Positions 7,767-15,998 of a DNA stretch of 64,000 bases are shown here, piece by piece. Within the stretch, counting starts at the first letter, position 1. Each line of letters opens with the position of its first letter. This DNA is from CAVTTH01 sp963737545. Lineage in GTDB: Bacteria > Verrucomicrobiota > Verrucomicrobiia > Chthoniobacterales > UBA10450. The stretch covers positions 744,001 through 808,000 of the forward strand of contig CAVTTH010000003.1 of the NCBI GenBank assembly GCA_963737545.1. The letters run 5' to 3'. Below the pieces are notes generated by a model that had not been told where the DNA came from, did no database searches, and worked only from the letters and a program-made list of their open reading frames with translations. The translations under genes and the position numbers were made by a program.

Positions 7767-9542
7767 TTACTGATTGGAAATCGTCGCGGTTGTTCCGTCG
7801 ATCTTGGTGAAACTGACGGTGAATCTCTCGGCGTAGCACTTTGCCCGATCCTGGAGCATGCCGATCGCCACTGCCTCGCCCAGTTGGACGGAGGAGGAGG
7901 TGTCGCTGCGCCAGTGGATGCCGGAATGGATTCCATGGCCAAAAGAGATGTTGTTAGCCAGCTTGTTCAACTCGCCGTTGACCGTGAGCTGGCCCGCATC
8001 GGAGCCCGTGTAGGGTAACAACGAAAGCCCATCACTGGCTGGCACCACCGGATCGGGAATAACGAAATTGCCGTCGAAGAAGAATTTCAGGACGGTGATG
8101 CAAGCGCCGGCGACGGTGCCATGGCCGGTAGGATACGCCGGATGAGTAGGCGAGCCTTCGGGGAAAGCCTGCGAGAGGAAGTAGTCCCCATATCTGTTGA
8201 AGCTGCTTTGCACCGCCTGCGAGTTGAGCACGTTGTTGTTCACGTGGCCCTGGAGCGTGCCGCCATGGCCAGTCAGAATCTGTCGCACAATCGCGCCACC
8301 TGACTCGGGACGGTGCCGGAGATGAATCGCCCATTTTTGATACCACACGGTATTCAGCGCAAGGCGAGCAGCTGTCGTGAGCGTGGCCGCGACATCGGGA
8401 CCACCAAAGGTGCCGAAGCCGTTCTGCTTGGTGGAGTCGACATAGGGATTACCGGGGTTCGCCGGTGCGCCGATCGTGTTGAGCACCAGGAAAGCCACAA
8501 AGCATGCCTGGAAGAGCACATCGACATGGGTGTATGCGCCAAGATCGCGGCCATTATGGAGATAGCGCAGCTGGGGGTCGAATTGGTTCTGAAGCCCGGT
8601 ATCAATGCCGTTCTGGACCTGTTGGTAAGTCGTCGGGTCAGTCATGTAGTCGACGTTTGCCAGGTAGGTGGCAATCTGCTGGCTGATCGGCTGCGCACCG
8701 AGGTAGGTGGGGATGAGATGCAACTGAGACATGTAAGGCCCAACGGTTTCGCCCGGGTAGGGCCCGCGGAACAACAGGTCCGGCGTGACGTTACCCGATC
8801 CATTCCTCGGGCCGGCGTAGGTGGGCATGCCGTCAGCTCGGCCGCAGCCTGCACGGCTATGGGATTTGAAGCGTAATCGGTGAACGCGATATCCCGGAGC
8901 AGCGAAGCCCAGTAAAGTTCCACCAGTTCCGTCCCGTAGGCCGCACTCGCGAGGGCCGGCGCGGGTGGGACGACGATCCTGCTTATTTGATTGGCCGGCG
9001 ACGGTGCGTTCCCGAACTGCACGTCATCGCACCCTTCCAAGGAGAAGGCGTTTCCCCCGAGCGGTCCGTTCAATGTGCGGGGACCGCCGAGAATCACGTT
9101 TTCAAAGGCGGCGAAAGTCCCGGTGTTAATCGCGTGCCGGAAAGTCTGGAAAGCGAGCTGGATTAACCAGGCCGATCCCATTCTGCAGAATGCCCTTGGA
9201 GTAGGTGCCCGACTTGTCCGGATAGCGCGCTTCGTCGCCGTTGGTCGTGTGCGGCGGAACGGGAATCAGCGCTTCTCTGGTCGCCGCCTCGAGGCGGAGG
9301 GCGAAGGCCCGTCTGACCCGCGGATCGAACACTCCGTTCAGCGGAGCGATGTCATCCCCAATGGTAAGCTTGAAAGAATCCTGGGCGGAGGCGACCGCGG
9401 CTTTGCCTAAGACCGCTCCACCCGCCAGTGCCACACCGATCTGGCCCAGGAACTTGCGGCGGCTGGGGCCCTTGTTGACGGCATTGTTGGCGGAAGGATT
9501 TCCTGTTTCGGTTACATCAGCGGCGGTATTTTTCCCGTTCAT
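7767..9542 (-). pseudogene. Vanadium-dependent haloperoxidase, broken by two frameshifts
   Basis: Three consecutive minus-strand frames make one haloperoxidase. Frame 1 (from 9542) has a twin-arginine signal, SRRKFLGQIGVALAGGAVLG, and the N-terminal part ending YSKGILQNGIGLVNPA. Frame 2 (about 9150-8830) holds FQTFRHAINTGTFAAFENVI to SNPIAVQAAAELT. Frame 3 (8828-7767) holds the active site: KWAIHLRHRPE (vanadate-binding Lys and Arg), HPAYPTGHGTVAGA and the SGIHWRSD segment with the catalytic His. Enzymes of this PAP2-like fold oxidise halides with peroxide, usually in the periplasm. Shifts lie near 9150 and at about 8828, the latter inside the palindrome GGCATGCC. All catalytic segments survive, so it is either a recent pseudogene or an intact gene misread in sequencing. 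Confidence 0.82.
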
Positions 9543-9803
9543 TGTGACCTTTCTCTGTTTGGCTGCCCGGTCGAGGTACTTCCCGGTATTCCGTATCCCC
9601 GAATCCCAGTTAATTACGAATTGCCCGTTTAAACAAGAATAATCGGACTAATCCTGCAGGATCTTGTGTGACTGGCCTTCGCCAGCAACCTGGCACTTGG
9701 TCGCTGTTGTCTACCTTCTGTCCTGATTGAATCAGGTGGAATGGGCGCGCAGCCAGCAATGATCCGTAAATCTGCCGAGTCGCTATGATTGTCGGTCGCT
9801 CTG

Positions 9804-10310
9804 TCATTCTGGAGGCGGCGTCATCGTTTTCACGCCGACACGGGCGAGATATTCTTCCACCCGCAGGATGTTATCGGCCCGCTGCACAATCTTGAGCAGA
9901 TTGTCCATCGACGAGACCTCTTCCAATTGCTCGGCCAGAAACCACTGGAGAAAATTGATCGTGATGTAGTCATTTTCCGAACGCGCCAGCTCCACCAGCG
10001 CGTTGATCTGATGGGTCACCTGCACTTCCTGATCGAGTGAAAGCTTGATCGCTTCCTCCGCGCTTTTGAACCGGGATTGCGGCGCGTCGATCGCCGGAAT
10101 CGTCACGCGGCCACCCGCATCGATAACGTATTTGATGAAACGCATCGCATGCTCGTTCTCTTCATTGGCCTGACGAAAAAAATGAGCCGACAACTGCGAG
10201 AGCGCGTCCTCGGCGAAATGCGCCGCGATCGCGACATACTGCATGGCCGCGCCAAACTCATTGCCAATCTGCTCGTTGATCGCGTCGATGACTTTGTTGC
10301 TGGTAAGCAT
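9804..10310 (-). CDS. Ferritin-like iron storage protein
   Basis: 168 residues beginning MLTSNKVIDAINEQIGNEFG. The diiron ligands of non-haem ferritin are apparent: Glu near 18, the ExxH pair in ANEENEHAM (about 51-54), Glu in DQEVQVTHQ near 95 and the Gln/Glu pair in LAEQLEE near 127. Ferritins oxidise Fe(II) and store it as a mineral in a 24-subunit shell. The frame is open further upstream to 10484, but that antisense stretch overlaps the divergent zinc-ribbon gene. The start at 10310 has AAAGG just before it. It sits near dps, suggesting an iron/oxidative-stress neighbourhood. Confident. Confidence 0.93.
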   Translation of the reverse strand: MLTSNKVIDAINEQIGNEFGAAMQYVAIAAHFAEDALSQLSAHFFRQANEENEHAMRFIKYVIDAGGRVTIPAIDAPQSRFKSAEEAIKLSLDQEVQVTHQINALVELARSENDYITINFLQWFLAEQLEEVSSMDNLLKIVQRADNILRVEEYLARVGVKTMTPPPE

Positions 10311-10354
10311 AGGAACCTTTCTTAAATGTGGTGGTATCATATCGCGAATCGCAA

Positions 10355-10638
10355 ATGAAGAAAAACCCTTCGCCTCCCGAAATTTGTCCGGTCTGCGGTG
10401 AAGAGGTTCCGAGAAACGCGCGGGCCTGTCCCGAATGCGGCGCCGACGAAAAGAGCGGATGGAAGCCGGATGCGCAATACTCATGGACGGACTCGATCTA
10501 CCGGATGAGGAATTCGATTATGAGGAATTTGTTGCGAAAGAGTTTGGAGGCGGCAGATCAATTCCCCGCAAACAGATCCTGCTGGCCGCGGTCGCGGCCA
10601 TCATGCTGATCGTTTTCCTGATTCTTTATTTCCGCTAG
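10355..10638 (+). CDS. Zinc-ribbon single-pass membrane protein (frameshifted)
   Basis: The N-terminal half in one frame reads MKKNPSPPEICPVCGEEVPR with a second pair CPECGADEKSGW, a four-cysteine zinc ribbon. The C-terminal half is in another frame from about 10483: MDGLDLPDEEFDYEEFVAKE, then a membrane segment RKQILLAAVAAIMLIVFLILYF to 10638. The two halves correspond to one small family of zinc-ribbon proteins with an acidic LPDEEFDYEEF linker (recalled pattern), so a single-base shift near 10480 is inferred. Role unknown. It is divergent from ferritin with only 44 bases between starts and convergent with dps. Confidence 0.7.
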
Positions 10639-10661
10639 TTATTCGCGCGCGCCGATCGCTC

Positions 10662-11198
10662 TTAGTTTCTTCGCCGCGTCGCCTCGAACAGAAACCACGT
10701 CCGGCGTTCGGTCTCGTCGATCCAAACCTCAATCAAACTCGCGGTCGCGACGTCGCGATGTTCGTCGCAAACGTTGTGCGCCTCGCGCAGGCGCTCGGTC
10801 AGGGTTTTGTTGTCTTCCGCTAATTCTGCCAGCATGTCCAATGGCTCGACGTAATCGGCGTCGTTATCGGCGATGCGCTGAAGACGCGAGATGTGCCCGA
10901 TCGATTTGAGTGTCGGACCACCCAGCTTGCGAATCCGCTCCGCGATCGGATCTGTCATCGCGAAAAGCTGGTCGGCCTGTTCATCGAGAAGCAAGTGGTA
11001 ATCCCGGAAGTGCGGACCACTCATGTGCCAATGGAAATTCTTGGTCTTGAGGTAGAGCGCGAACACGTCCGCCAGGATCGCGTTCATCGCGCCCCCGATG
11101 TCCTTCGTCGCGGCAGATGTGAGATCGGTGCGCGTGGCGAGCGGAACGTTGCGCCTTCCTTTGAGCTCCTGGGTCTTTTTCGAATTAGATCTATTCAT
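10662..11198 (-). CDS. dps: Dps ferritin-like DNA-binding stress protein
   Basis: 178 residues of the Dps family. The inter-subunit ferroxidase centre is visible: His in KNFHWHMSGPHF (about 54-58), then the Asp/Glu ligands in LLLDEQADQLF (about 70-79). The basic N-terminal tail MNRSNSKKTQELKGRR could bind DNA. Dps dodecamers protect DNA by oxidising Fe(II) with peroxide. It ends 24 bases from the convergent zinc-ribbon gene; ferritin is two genes away. Start 11198 preferred because it keeps the basic tail. Confidence 0.93.
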   Translation of the reverse strand: MNRSNSKKTQELKGRRNVPLATRTDLTSAATKDIGGAMNAILADVFALYLKTKNFHWHMSGPHFRDYHLLLDEQADQLFAMTDPIAERIRKLGGPTLKSIGHISRLQRIADNDADYVEPLDMLAELAEDNKTLTERLREAHNVCDEHRDVATASLIEVWIDETERRTWFLFEATRRRN

Positions 11199-11231
11199 GC
11201 TTTTGGTCCTTCGGGCGATTTGATTCTAGAA

Positions 11232-11360
11232 TCAAGCTCTAATAAATGCGAGCAGATCGGCGTTGATCGTGTCGGCTTGGTGGTCGGCATACCGTGTGGG
11301 AAGCCTTTGTAGGTCTTGAGCGTCCCATTGTTTAGTAGCTTGGCCGACAACGGCGCGGAG
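11232..11360 (-). pseudogene. C-terminal remnant of an alpha/beta hydrolase (chloroperoxidase-like)
   Basis: Read on the minus strand this stretch gives PLSAKLLNNGTLKTYKGFPH then GMPTTK; after a one-base shift near 11283 it continues DTINADLLAFIRA and a stop at 11232. This is the C-terminal end of non-haem chloroperoxidase-type alpha/beta hydrolases, where the PHG motif holds the catalytic His. No upstream catalytic parts are found, so it is a relic. The rest of the 11199-11607 gap contains no recognisable gene. Confidence 0.6.
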
Positions 11361-11607
11361 TCTGGCTCCGCTTTCCCTTTCCGACAGTGACGTACGGCAT
11401 AATGAATTCCTTTCGGTTTAGGTAGATGTGCCACCCGTGGCAAGATCTGCCCTCGATTAAATTGATCGCCTCGCAGCCGGCCGGTCACGTTACGTTTGTG
11501 TGACGTTTCGATCGATCGCATAACCAAAGTTGAGAAAGCGCTATAAAGGTCCGTAATTTCCTAAAATGAAATTACGACGTCACAATTCAATGGAGACGTA
11601 AAGGCAT

Positions 11608-12105
11608 ATGGAAACCATTTTGGATCGCATTCTCCCTCTGAATTTGATCGCCACGACTGTCGTGTTTTATGTCGCAGCGCGAATTTATCTCCTGCCTCAT
11701 CTCAGCCGATTGCGTCCACGCGCGGTGTTGATTCCGATTTTATTGCTGCACTCTTTGCGTCACCTCGGTCTGATGTTTCTGACCCGGGGCGCGACTTATC
11801 CAGGATTATCGGAACAGTTCGCTCATCCAGCAGCGTTAGGCGATCTCGTTACCGCCGCGTTGGCTTTTGTTGCGATCTTTTTCGTTTCTCGCGATTCGAC
11901 TGCCGCCAAACCGCTGGTCTGGCTCTTCAACATCTTCGGCGTAATCGATCTGCTTGTTGCGATTACTCTGGCGACGGTTTACAACGCGCCTCCGTTTATG
12001 GGCCCATCCTATTGGATTCCCGCGCTCTGGGTTCCTGCGTTGTTGGTCACGCATTACATAACATTCCTAGTTCTGATCAGGTATTGGAGAGAAGACCGGC
12101 AATGA
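11608..12105 (+). CDS. Small multi-pass membrane protein, unknown function
   Basis: 165 residues, mostly hydrophobic, with about five potential membrane helices (for example LNLIATTVVFYVAARIYLL, LGDLVTAALAFVAIFFV and LFNIFGVIDLLVAITLATVY). A ribosome site GGAGACG precedes the ATG, followed by a slightly long spacer. I do not recognise the family. Its TGA overlaps the ATG of the next gene in an ATGA arrangement, so the two are translationally coupled and probably work together. Confidence 0.7.
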   Translation: METILDRILPLNLIATTVVFYVAARIYLLPHLSRLRPRAVLIPILLLHSLRHLGLMFLTRGATYPGLSEQFAHPAALGDLVTAALAFVAIFFVSRDSTAAKPLVWLFNIFGVIDLLVAITLATVYNAPPFMGPSYWIPALWVPALLVTHYITFLVLIRYWREDRQ

Positions 12106-12314
12106 ACGGCGTCCGCAACCGCGAGCGAAAGGCCATCGACGGCGTATCGCCAGCACAGGCGATTGGCGCGTTGGCTCTGGGGGCAATCGCACTCGGCGCC
12201 GTCGCACTCGGTGCCCTGGCCATCGGACAACTCGCCATCGGGCGACTCGCCATCGGTTGCGCGCGAATCAAACGGCTGGAGATTGACGAACTGATTGTTC
12301 GAAAACGCAGCTAG
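12102..12314 (+). CDS. Tiny hydrophobic pentad-repeat protein
   Basis: 70 residues. After a short charged leader (MNGVRNRERKAIDGVSPAQA) come at least six exact five-residue repeats of the form [LIV]-A-[LI]-G-x: LALGA, IALGA, VALGA, LAIGQ, LAIGR, LAIGC, followed by degenerate pentads ending RLEIDELIVRK. The DNA repeats at 15-base periodicity. The pattern suggests a short beta-helical or membrane-associated rod related in geometry to pentapeptide-repeat proteins. GGAGAG lies 8-16 bases before the ATG, and the ATGA overlap couples it to the membrane protein upstream. Its stop shares a CTAG with the stop of the convergent PLP enzyme. Function unknown. Confidence 0.7.
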   Translation: MNGVRNRERKAIDGVSPAQAIGALALGAIALGAVALGALAIGQLAIGRLAIGCARIKRLEIDELIVRKRS

Positions 12315-13276
12315 ACCTTGTTCGCATACTCATTCGCAAACAACGCGGGCTGTCCGCCCGTGTGCAGGAACAACACCGTCTCGGTCTTCTTGAAAAATCC
12401 CCGGCGGATCAAATCGATCATTCCTGCTGCGGCGCGTCCGGTATAGACCGGATCGAGCAAGAGGCCTTCGCGCCTCGCGAACAAATGGATCGCTTCGCGT
12501 TCCAATTCGGTTAACACACCGTACCCTGCTTTGCAGTAGTCGGCATTGGCCAGGACGTCGACCGGTGTGAAGTGAATTTTCTCCTCCAATTTTCCACCGG
12601 CTGCCGATGCTAACTCCGAGACGTGGTTCTTCAGCCACTCTTCTGATTCATCGATGCTGATGCCTAACACTCTGCCTTGATATCCAAACACACGCTGACC
12701 CAGCACGAGTCCCGCATGAGTCCCACCCGAGGATGTCGCAAACACGATCCAATCCGCGGTAACGTTTTGTTCCATCAACTCTTTGATCGCAAATGCATAA
12801 CCTAACGCCCCGGTCGGGCTCGATCCTCCGTATGGGACGAGATAAGGTTTCGTTCCATTCTCAACAGCCCGATCGAATGTCTGCTCAAGAACCTTGTCCC
12901 GATCTTTGCGATCCGGAACAAACACGACCTGCGCTCCAAACAGTTGATCAAGCAACAGATTTGCCGACGGCTGTTCCGGTTTATCCCCGGTCAAAACAAC
13001 TGTGCATTCAAATCCAAATCGCGCTGCTGCTGCTGCGGTTTGCCGGCAATGATTGGATTGTAACGCACCGCCGGTGATCAAGGTCTTCGCGCTCTGTTCG
13101 CGCGCTTCCGCCACCAAAAATTCCAGTTTCCGAGTCTTATTGCCGCCGAAGGCGAGCCCGGTCTGATCGTCCCGTTTGATTAACAAACGCGGTCCATCCA
13201 AAGCCTCGGAAAGACGCCGGAGTTCTTCAACCGGCGTGGGTAAATGAGCAAAACTTAATCTGGGAACAATCATCAC
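12311..13276 (-). CDS. D-cysteine desulfhydrase / ACC deaminase family PLP enzyme
   Basis: 321 residues of fold-type II PLP enzyme. The Schiff-base Lys is in LAFGGNKTRKLEFL (near residue 49), followed by the SNHCRQTAAAAA helix that contacts the cofactor. The phosphate-binding TSSGGTHAGL loop is near 190. This family deaminates D-cysteine to pyruvate, sulfide and ammonia, or 1-aminocyclopropane-1-carboxylate; sequence alone does not decide between them, and the C-terminal LDPVYTGRAA segment occurs in both. Standalone, convergent with the pentad-repeat gene. Start 13276 gives two Met; either may be used. Confidence 0.85.
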   Translation of the reverse strand: MMIVPRLSFAHLPTPVEELRRLSEALDGPRLLIKRDDQTGLAFGGNKTRKLEFLVAEAREQSAKTLITGGALQSNHCRQTAAAAARFGFECTVVLTGDKPEQPSANLLLDQLFGAQVVFVPDRKDRDKVLEQTFDRAVENGTKPYLVPYGGSSPTGALGYAFAIKELMEQNVTADWIVFATSSGGTHAGLVLGQRVFGYQGRVLGISIDESEEWLKNHVSELASAAGGKLEEKIHFTPVDVLANADYCKAGYGVLTELEREAIHLFARREGLLLDPVYTGRAAAGMIDLIRRGFFKKTETVLFLHTGGQPALFANEYANKV

Positions 13277-13350
13277 CCGGAAGGTTCAAGATCATCCTGG
13301 AATTTGCGTGAATTCCAAGTCCAACGCCGCCGCATTCTTCGCCGTCCTCT

Positions 13351-13369
13351 TTGTCACACGATTGTCACA
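13351..13369 (+). promoter_or_regulatory. Pho-box-like direct repeat upstream of the PEP-CTERM/PBP genes
   Basis: TTGTCACA at 13351-13358 is repeated exactly at 13362-13369, an 11-bp period. OmpR/PhoB-type regulators bind such direct repeats. It lies 112-130 bases before the 13481 start and points toward it. A near-identical element lies upstream of TpsA. Confidence 0.55.
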
Positions 13370-13480
13370 TGGCGCAGCCGCAAACGTTACCCTTGTTTCC
13401 TCGACGAAAGCGCGCGCGATTTTAGGATGTGATCACATCGAAACAACAACACCAAATTACAATCCGAACACAAAAATAAT

Positions 13481-14272
13481 ATGAGAAAGAACTTCTTCAA
13501 AATGACGCTCCTGGCTATGGCCGGTGCGGCGCTAATGGCATCATCGGCGAAAGCGCAAGTCGTGTATACGAACGGCGACTTCCTGCTCGGTTTTCGCCAG
13601 GTCGGATCGGCCAATGACGTCCTTGTCGACATCGGAACGTTCAACGTCAATACCAATCACGTCTTCAGCAATCTGGGAAATCTCGGTGCGACGTTGGCCA
13701 CGACCTTTGGCGTGGGCTGGGCATCGGATATGAATGTGTTTTTCAGTATTGGCGCGACCACGGCCGGATCGAGCCACGTCAACTTCGTCACCCGCGGCTT
13801 TAACTCTGGCGATCCGCAACCGACGCCGTGGAACAACCTCTCGACCGGAAATTCGATTGCTCTGTCGAACAAGTTCTTTGCCCAGGGTACTGCGTATAAT
13901 CAGTTCCCGCAGACGCCGGGCAATCCCGCGGTCGTGCAACCGAACGCCAGCACCGATAGCTATGCTGCTTACATGCCGGGTGGCGTCAACGACGCCGGAC
14001 ACGCCCAGGGAAACATTGCCTACGGCTTTTTCAATCCGACGACAGAGAATAATTTCGGCGCCGGCGTAACCAACGCCTTCCTCAATCTATATCAGCTGAC
14101 CCCCGGGGGCGGACCGTCGACACTCGTCGGCTTTTTCGGGCTCAGCGCTGACGGTAACACCCTAACATACACGGCAGTTATTCCGGAACCTTCCACCTAT
14201 GCGATGGCGGTGCTCGGTCTCGGCGGGCTCCTGGCTTTTCAGCGCCTCCGGAGGAAAGCCGTTTCCGCTTAG
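13481..14272 (+). CDS. PEP-CTERM sorted exported protein
   Basis: 263 residues with an N-terminal signal peptide (MRKNFFKMTLLAMAGAALMA, cleaved after SSAKA) and a C-terminal PEP-CTERM tail: PEPSTYAMAVLG, a short hydrophobic helix and the basic end RLRRKA. Exosortase-type systems recognise such tails to anchor or release proteins at the envelope, often with exopolysaccharide. The middle is a glycine/asparagine-rich beta-type sequence (NGDFLLGFRQVGSANDVLVD is typical of a Verrucomicrobiota group) with no enzymatic motif. No exosortase gene is in this window. It shares the leader CAAAAATAATATGA with the next gene and follows a Pho-box-like repeat. Confidence 0.85.
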   Translation: MRKNFFKMTLLAMAGAALMASSAKAQVVYTNGDFLLGFRQVGSANDVLVDIGTFNVNTNHVFSNLGNLGATLATTFGVGWASDMNVFFSIGATTAGSSHVNFVTRGFNSGDPQPTPWNNLSTGNSIALSNKFFAQGTAYNQFPQTPGNPAVVQPNASTDSYAAYMPGGVNDAGHAQGNIAYGFFNPTTENNFGAGVTNAFLNLYQLTPGGGPSTLVGFFGLSADGNTLTYTAVIPEPSTYAMAVLGLGGLLAFQRLRRKAVSA

Positions 14273-14354
14273 ACTTATCAACGAATCGAAAATCCCAAAC
14301 TTGGAAACCATCTCAACGACAAACGACCGCTTAAAAGAAAAACCCAAAAATAAT

Positions 14355-15650
14355 ATGAACCTATTCAAACATGCACTGGCGGGAATTCTCGCTCTAACTA
14401 TCACGGGAACGGGCTTTGCCGGAACCCGATCGGCTCAACCCGGGCAAGCTCCGGTGAAAATTTACATCACCGGTTCAACCGCTTTTCGATCCGCTGCCAC
14501 GCCGGCAGTTTTAGCGATATTGTCGGGCAGCGTCAGCATCGCCTACGATGGCCTTACCCCGGGCGTGACTTCGCAAAACAATGCCAACGCCGTGACCTGG
14601 ACCGGTGGAAGCATTGGCGCTACACCAGTCACCATCAAGGCCTCCTGGTCGGGATCGGCCGGTGGTGTTCAAACTGTCGCCGGGAGGCCGAACTTCCTTG
14701 TTCGGTTCCTGCCCGATGGCGCCGTTGGATCGAACAACAGCGACCCGCGGCAACCGGCCAATCCGGCGGAGCCAGCCGTACCCGATATGGCCTTTACCGA
14801 TGCTTTCCAAAGCTCGACACCCTTCAACGGCACCTTCAACGGTGTAACCTATGCAAACCTGCTCGACCATAACGTTGGCGTGGTCACATTTGTTTTTGCC
14901 GCAAGCAAGAACTTCCCGCTCGGCACCGGCAGCGGCACTTCATCGTCCTACTCGATGACCGTACAGCTCGCTCAAGCCTTGTATCCGGTCGGCGCCATCC
15001 CCTTGTCGTCGATCACGGGTAATAACACGACCGACCGTCTCATAGGGGTGTATGCCACCGGACGCGACTTTGACTCGGGGACGCGATTAGTCTGCATGGC
15101 CGAACCGGGGGTGGGCGTTGCGACGATCTTGCAGCAGTGGAAGCCGACGGTTGTCGGCACGACAATCACCGCGCTGGATCTTTATCCGGTAACGACAATC
15201 AACGGCGTGAGCACGGGCGTCCCTGGCAATGGCGGAGAATCGAGCGGCAGTTCATTGCGCGGATTTCTAAACAACACACTCACTGCCGCCGCCTATCAAA
15301 CATGGCGCGGGGACCTGACGAATGGCTATCTCATGACCTATCTCGGTGTGAGCGATTACAATAACGTCTCGGCTAATGCGGTTAAGCTAAAGTACGCTGG
15401 GGCTGATTTCTCGCAGCAAGCGGTCGAGGAAGGCCAGTATACCCTCTGGGGTTACGAGCATCTCGACTGGAAATCCGATCTGGGCAATGGGGGAACGGGT
15501 GGACCGCCAATAAAACTCACCTGCGCCAACAACCTGACGGCTCAGGTTACCAATTCCACCTCGACAATATTGAACCCCAATGTCGCTCTGGCCGACATGC
15601 AGGTTCAGCGCTTTGGCGACGGTGGAACCGTCACTGCAATCAGTTTCTAA
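14355..15650 (+). CDS. Exported phosphate-binding-like periplasmic protein (PBP type 2)
   Basis: 431 residues with a signal peptide (MNLFKHALAGILALTITGTG, then FAG). The mature part begins VKIYITGSTAFRSAATPAV, which resembles the anion-binding GST(S/A) loop of PstS-type proteins. A later AMADAF-like segment (PDMAFTDAF) and ATGRDFDSGTR correspond to the Arg-x-SGT phosphate loop. It probably binds phosphate or a related oxyanion in the periplasm; no ABC permease is adjacent. The frame is open back to 14199 but that part overlaps the PEP-CTERM gene; 14355 gives the signal peptide. The upstream CAAAAATAATATGA is identical to that of the preceding gene. A strong hairpin terminator follows. Confidence 0.72.
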   Translation: MNLFKHALAGILALTITGTGFAGTRSAQPGQAPVKIYITGSTAFRSAATPAVLAILSGSVSIAYDGLTPGVTSQNNANAVTWTGGSIGATPVTIKASWSGSAGGVQTVAGRPNFLVRFLPDGAVGSNNSDPRQPANPAEPAVPDMAFTDAFQSSTPFNGTFNGVTYANLLDHNVGVVTFVFAASKNFPLGTGSGTSSSYSMTVQLAQALYPVGAIPLSSITGNNTTDRLIGVYATGRDFDSGTRLVCMAEPGVGVATILQQWKPTVVGTTITALDLYPVTTINGVSTGVPGNGGESSGSSLRGFLNNTLTAAAYQTWRGDLTNGYLMTYLGVSDYNNVSANAVKLKYAGADFSQQAVEEGQYTLWGYEHLDWKSDLGNGGTGGPPIKLTCANNLTAQVTNSTSTILNPNVALADMQVQRFGDGGTVTAISF

Positions 15651-15671
15651 AAAAACGGAATGCATAATACC

Positions 15672-15713
15672 GAGGCGGTGCGGATGGAGGTGTCTGCACC
15701 GTCTCAATTTTTT
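15672..15713 (+). terminator. Rho-independent terminator after the PBP-like gene
   Basis: GAGGCGGTGC pairs with GCACCGTCTC (9 of 10) across a 14-base loop, followed by AATTTTTT. It lies 21 bases past the stop at 15650. Confidence 0.8.
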
Positions 15714-15741
15714 CAAACGGACTAAAACGTTTCTAAAGCAG

Positions 15742-15897
15742 ATGCGAATCTCGCCGCACTTCCTGGTTCCGTTCCTGTCCGTCTGCGCGCTGGGCGGCGT
15801 GACGCTGGCGTTTGTGACTCGATCGGATCTGTATCGATTGTGGCATGGATGGGCATCGATTGATGCCTATCGGGCGGCGCAGGCGGCTGGACACTGA
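15742..15897 (+). CDS. Possible 51-residue membrane peptide
   Basis: An ATG at 15742 opens MRISPHFLVPFLSVCALGGV, one membrane segment, then a short polar tail ending AYRAAQAAGH. AAAGCAG lies just before the start. It sits between a terminator and a convergent gene, with no recognised homologue. It may be a real small protein or chance. Confidence 0.3.
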   Translation: MRISPHFLVPFLSVCALGGVTLAFVTRSDLYRLWHGWASIDAYRAAQAAGH

Positions 15898-15998
15898 GTC
15901 CATTGGAGGGGGACGCCGCGTGGCGGCGGCGTCCCAAGCCGGCCCGTGCGATTCGCATTGGCGCAGCGCGCCATCCCTAACGAGCTGGATTGCTCGGG

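Noticed and set aside
13351..13369. CRP/FNR site
   Set aside because: The TGTCACA units are in direct, not inverted, orientation; an OmpR-type site fits better.
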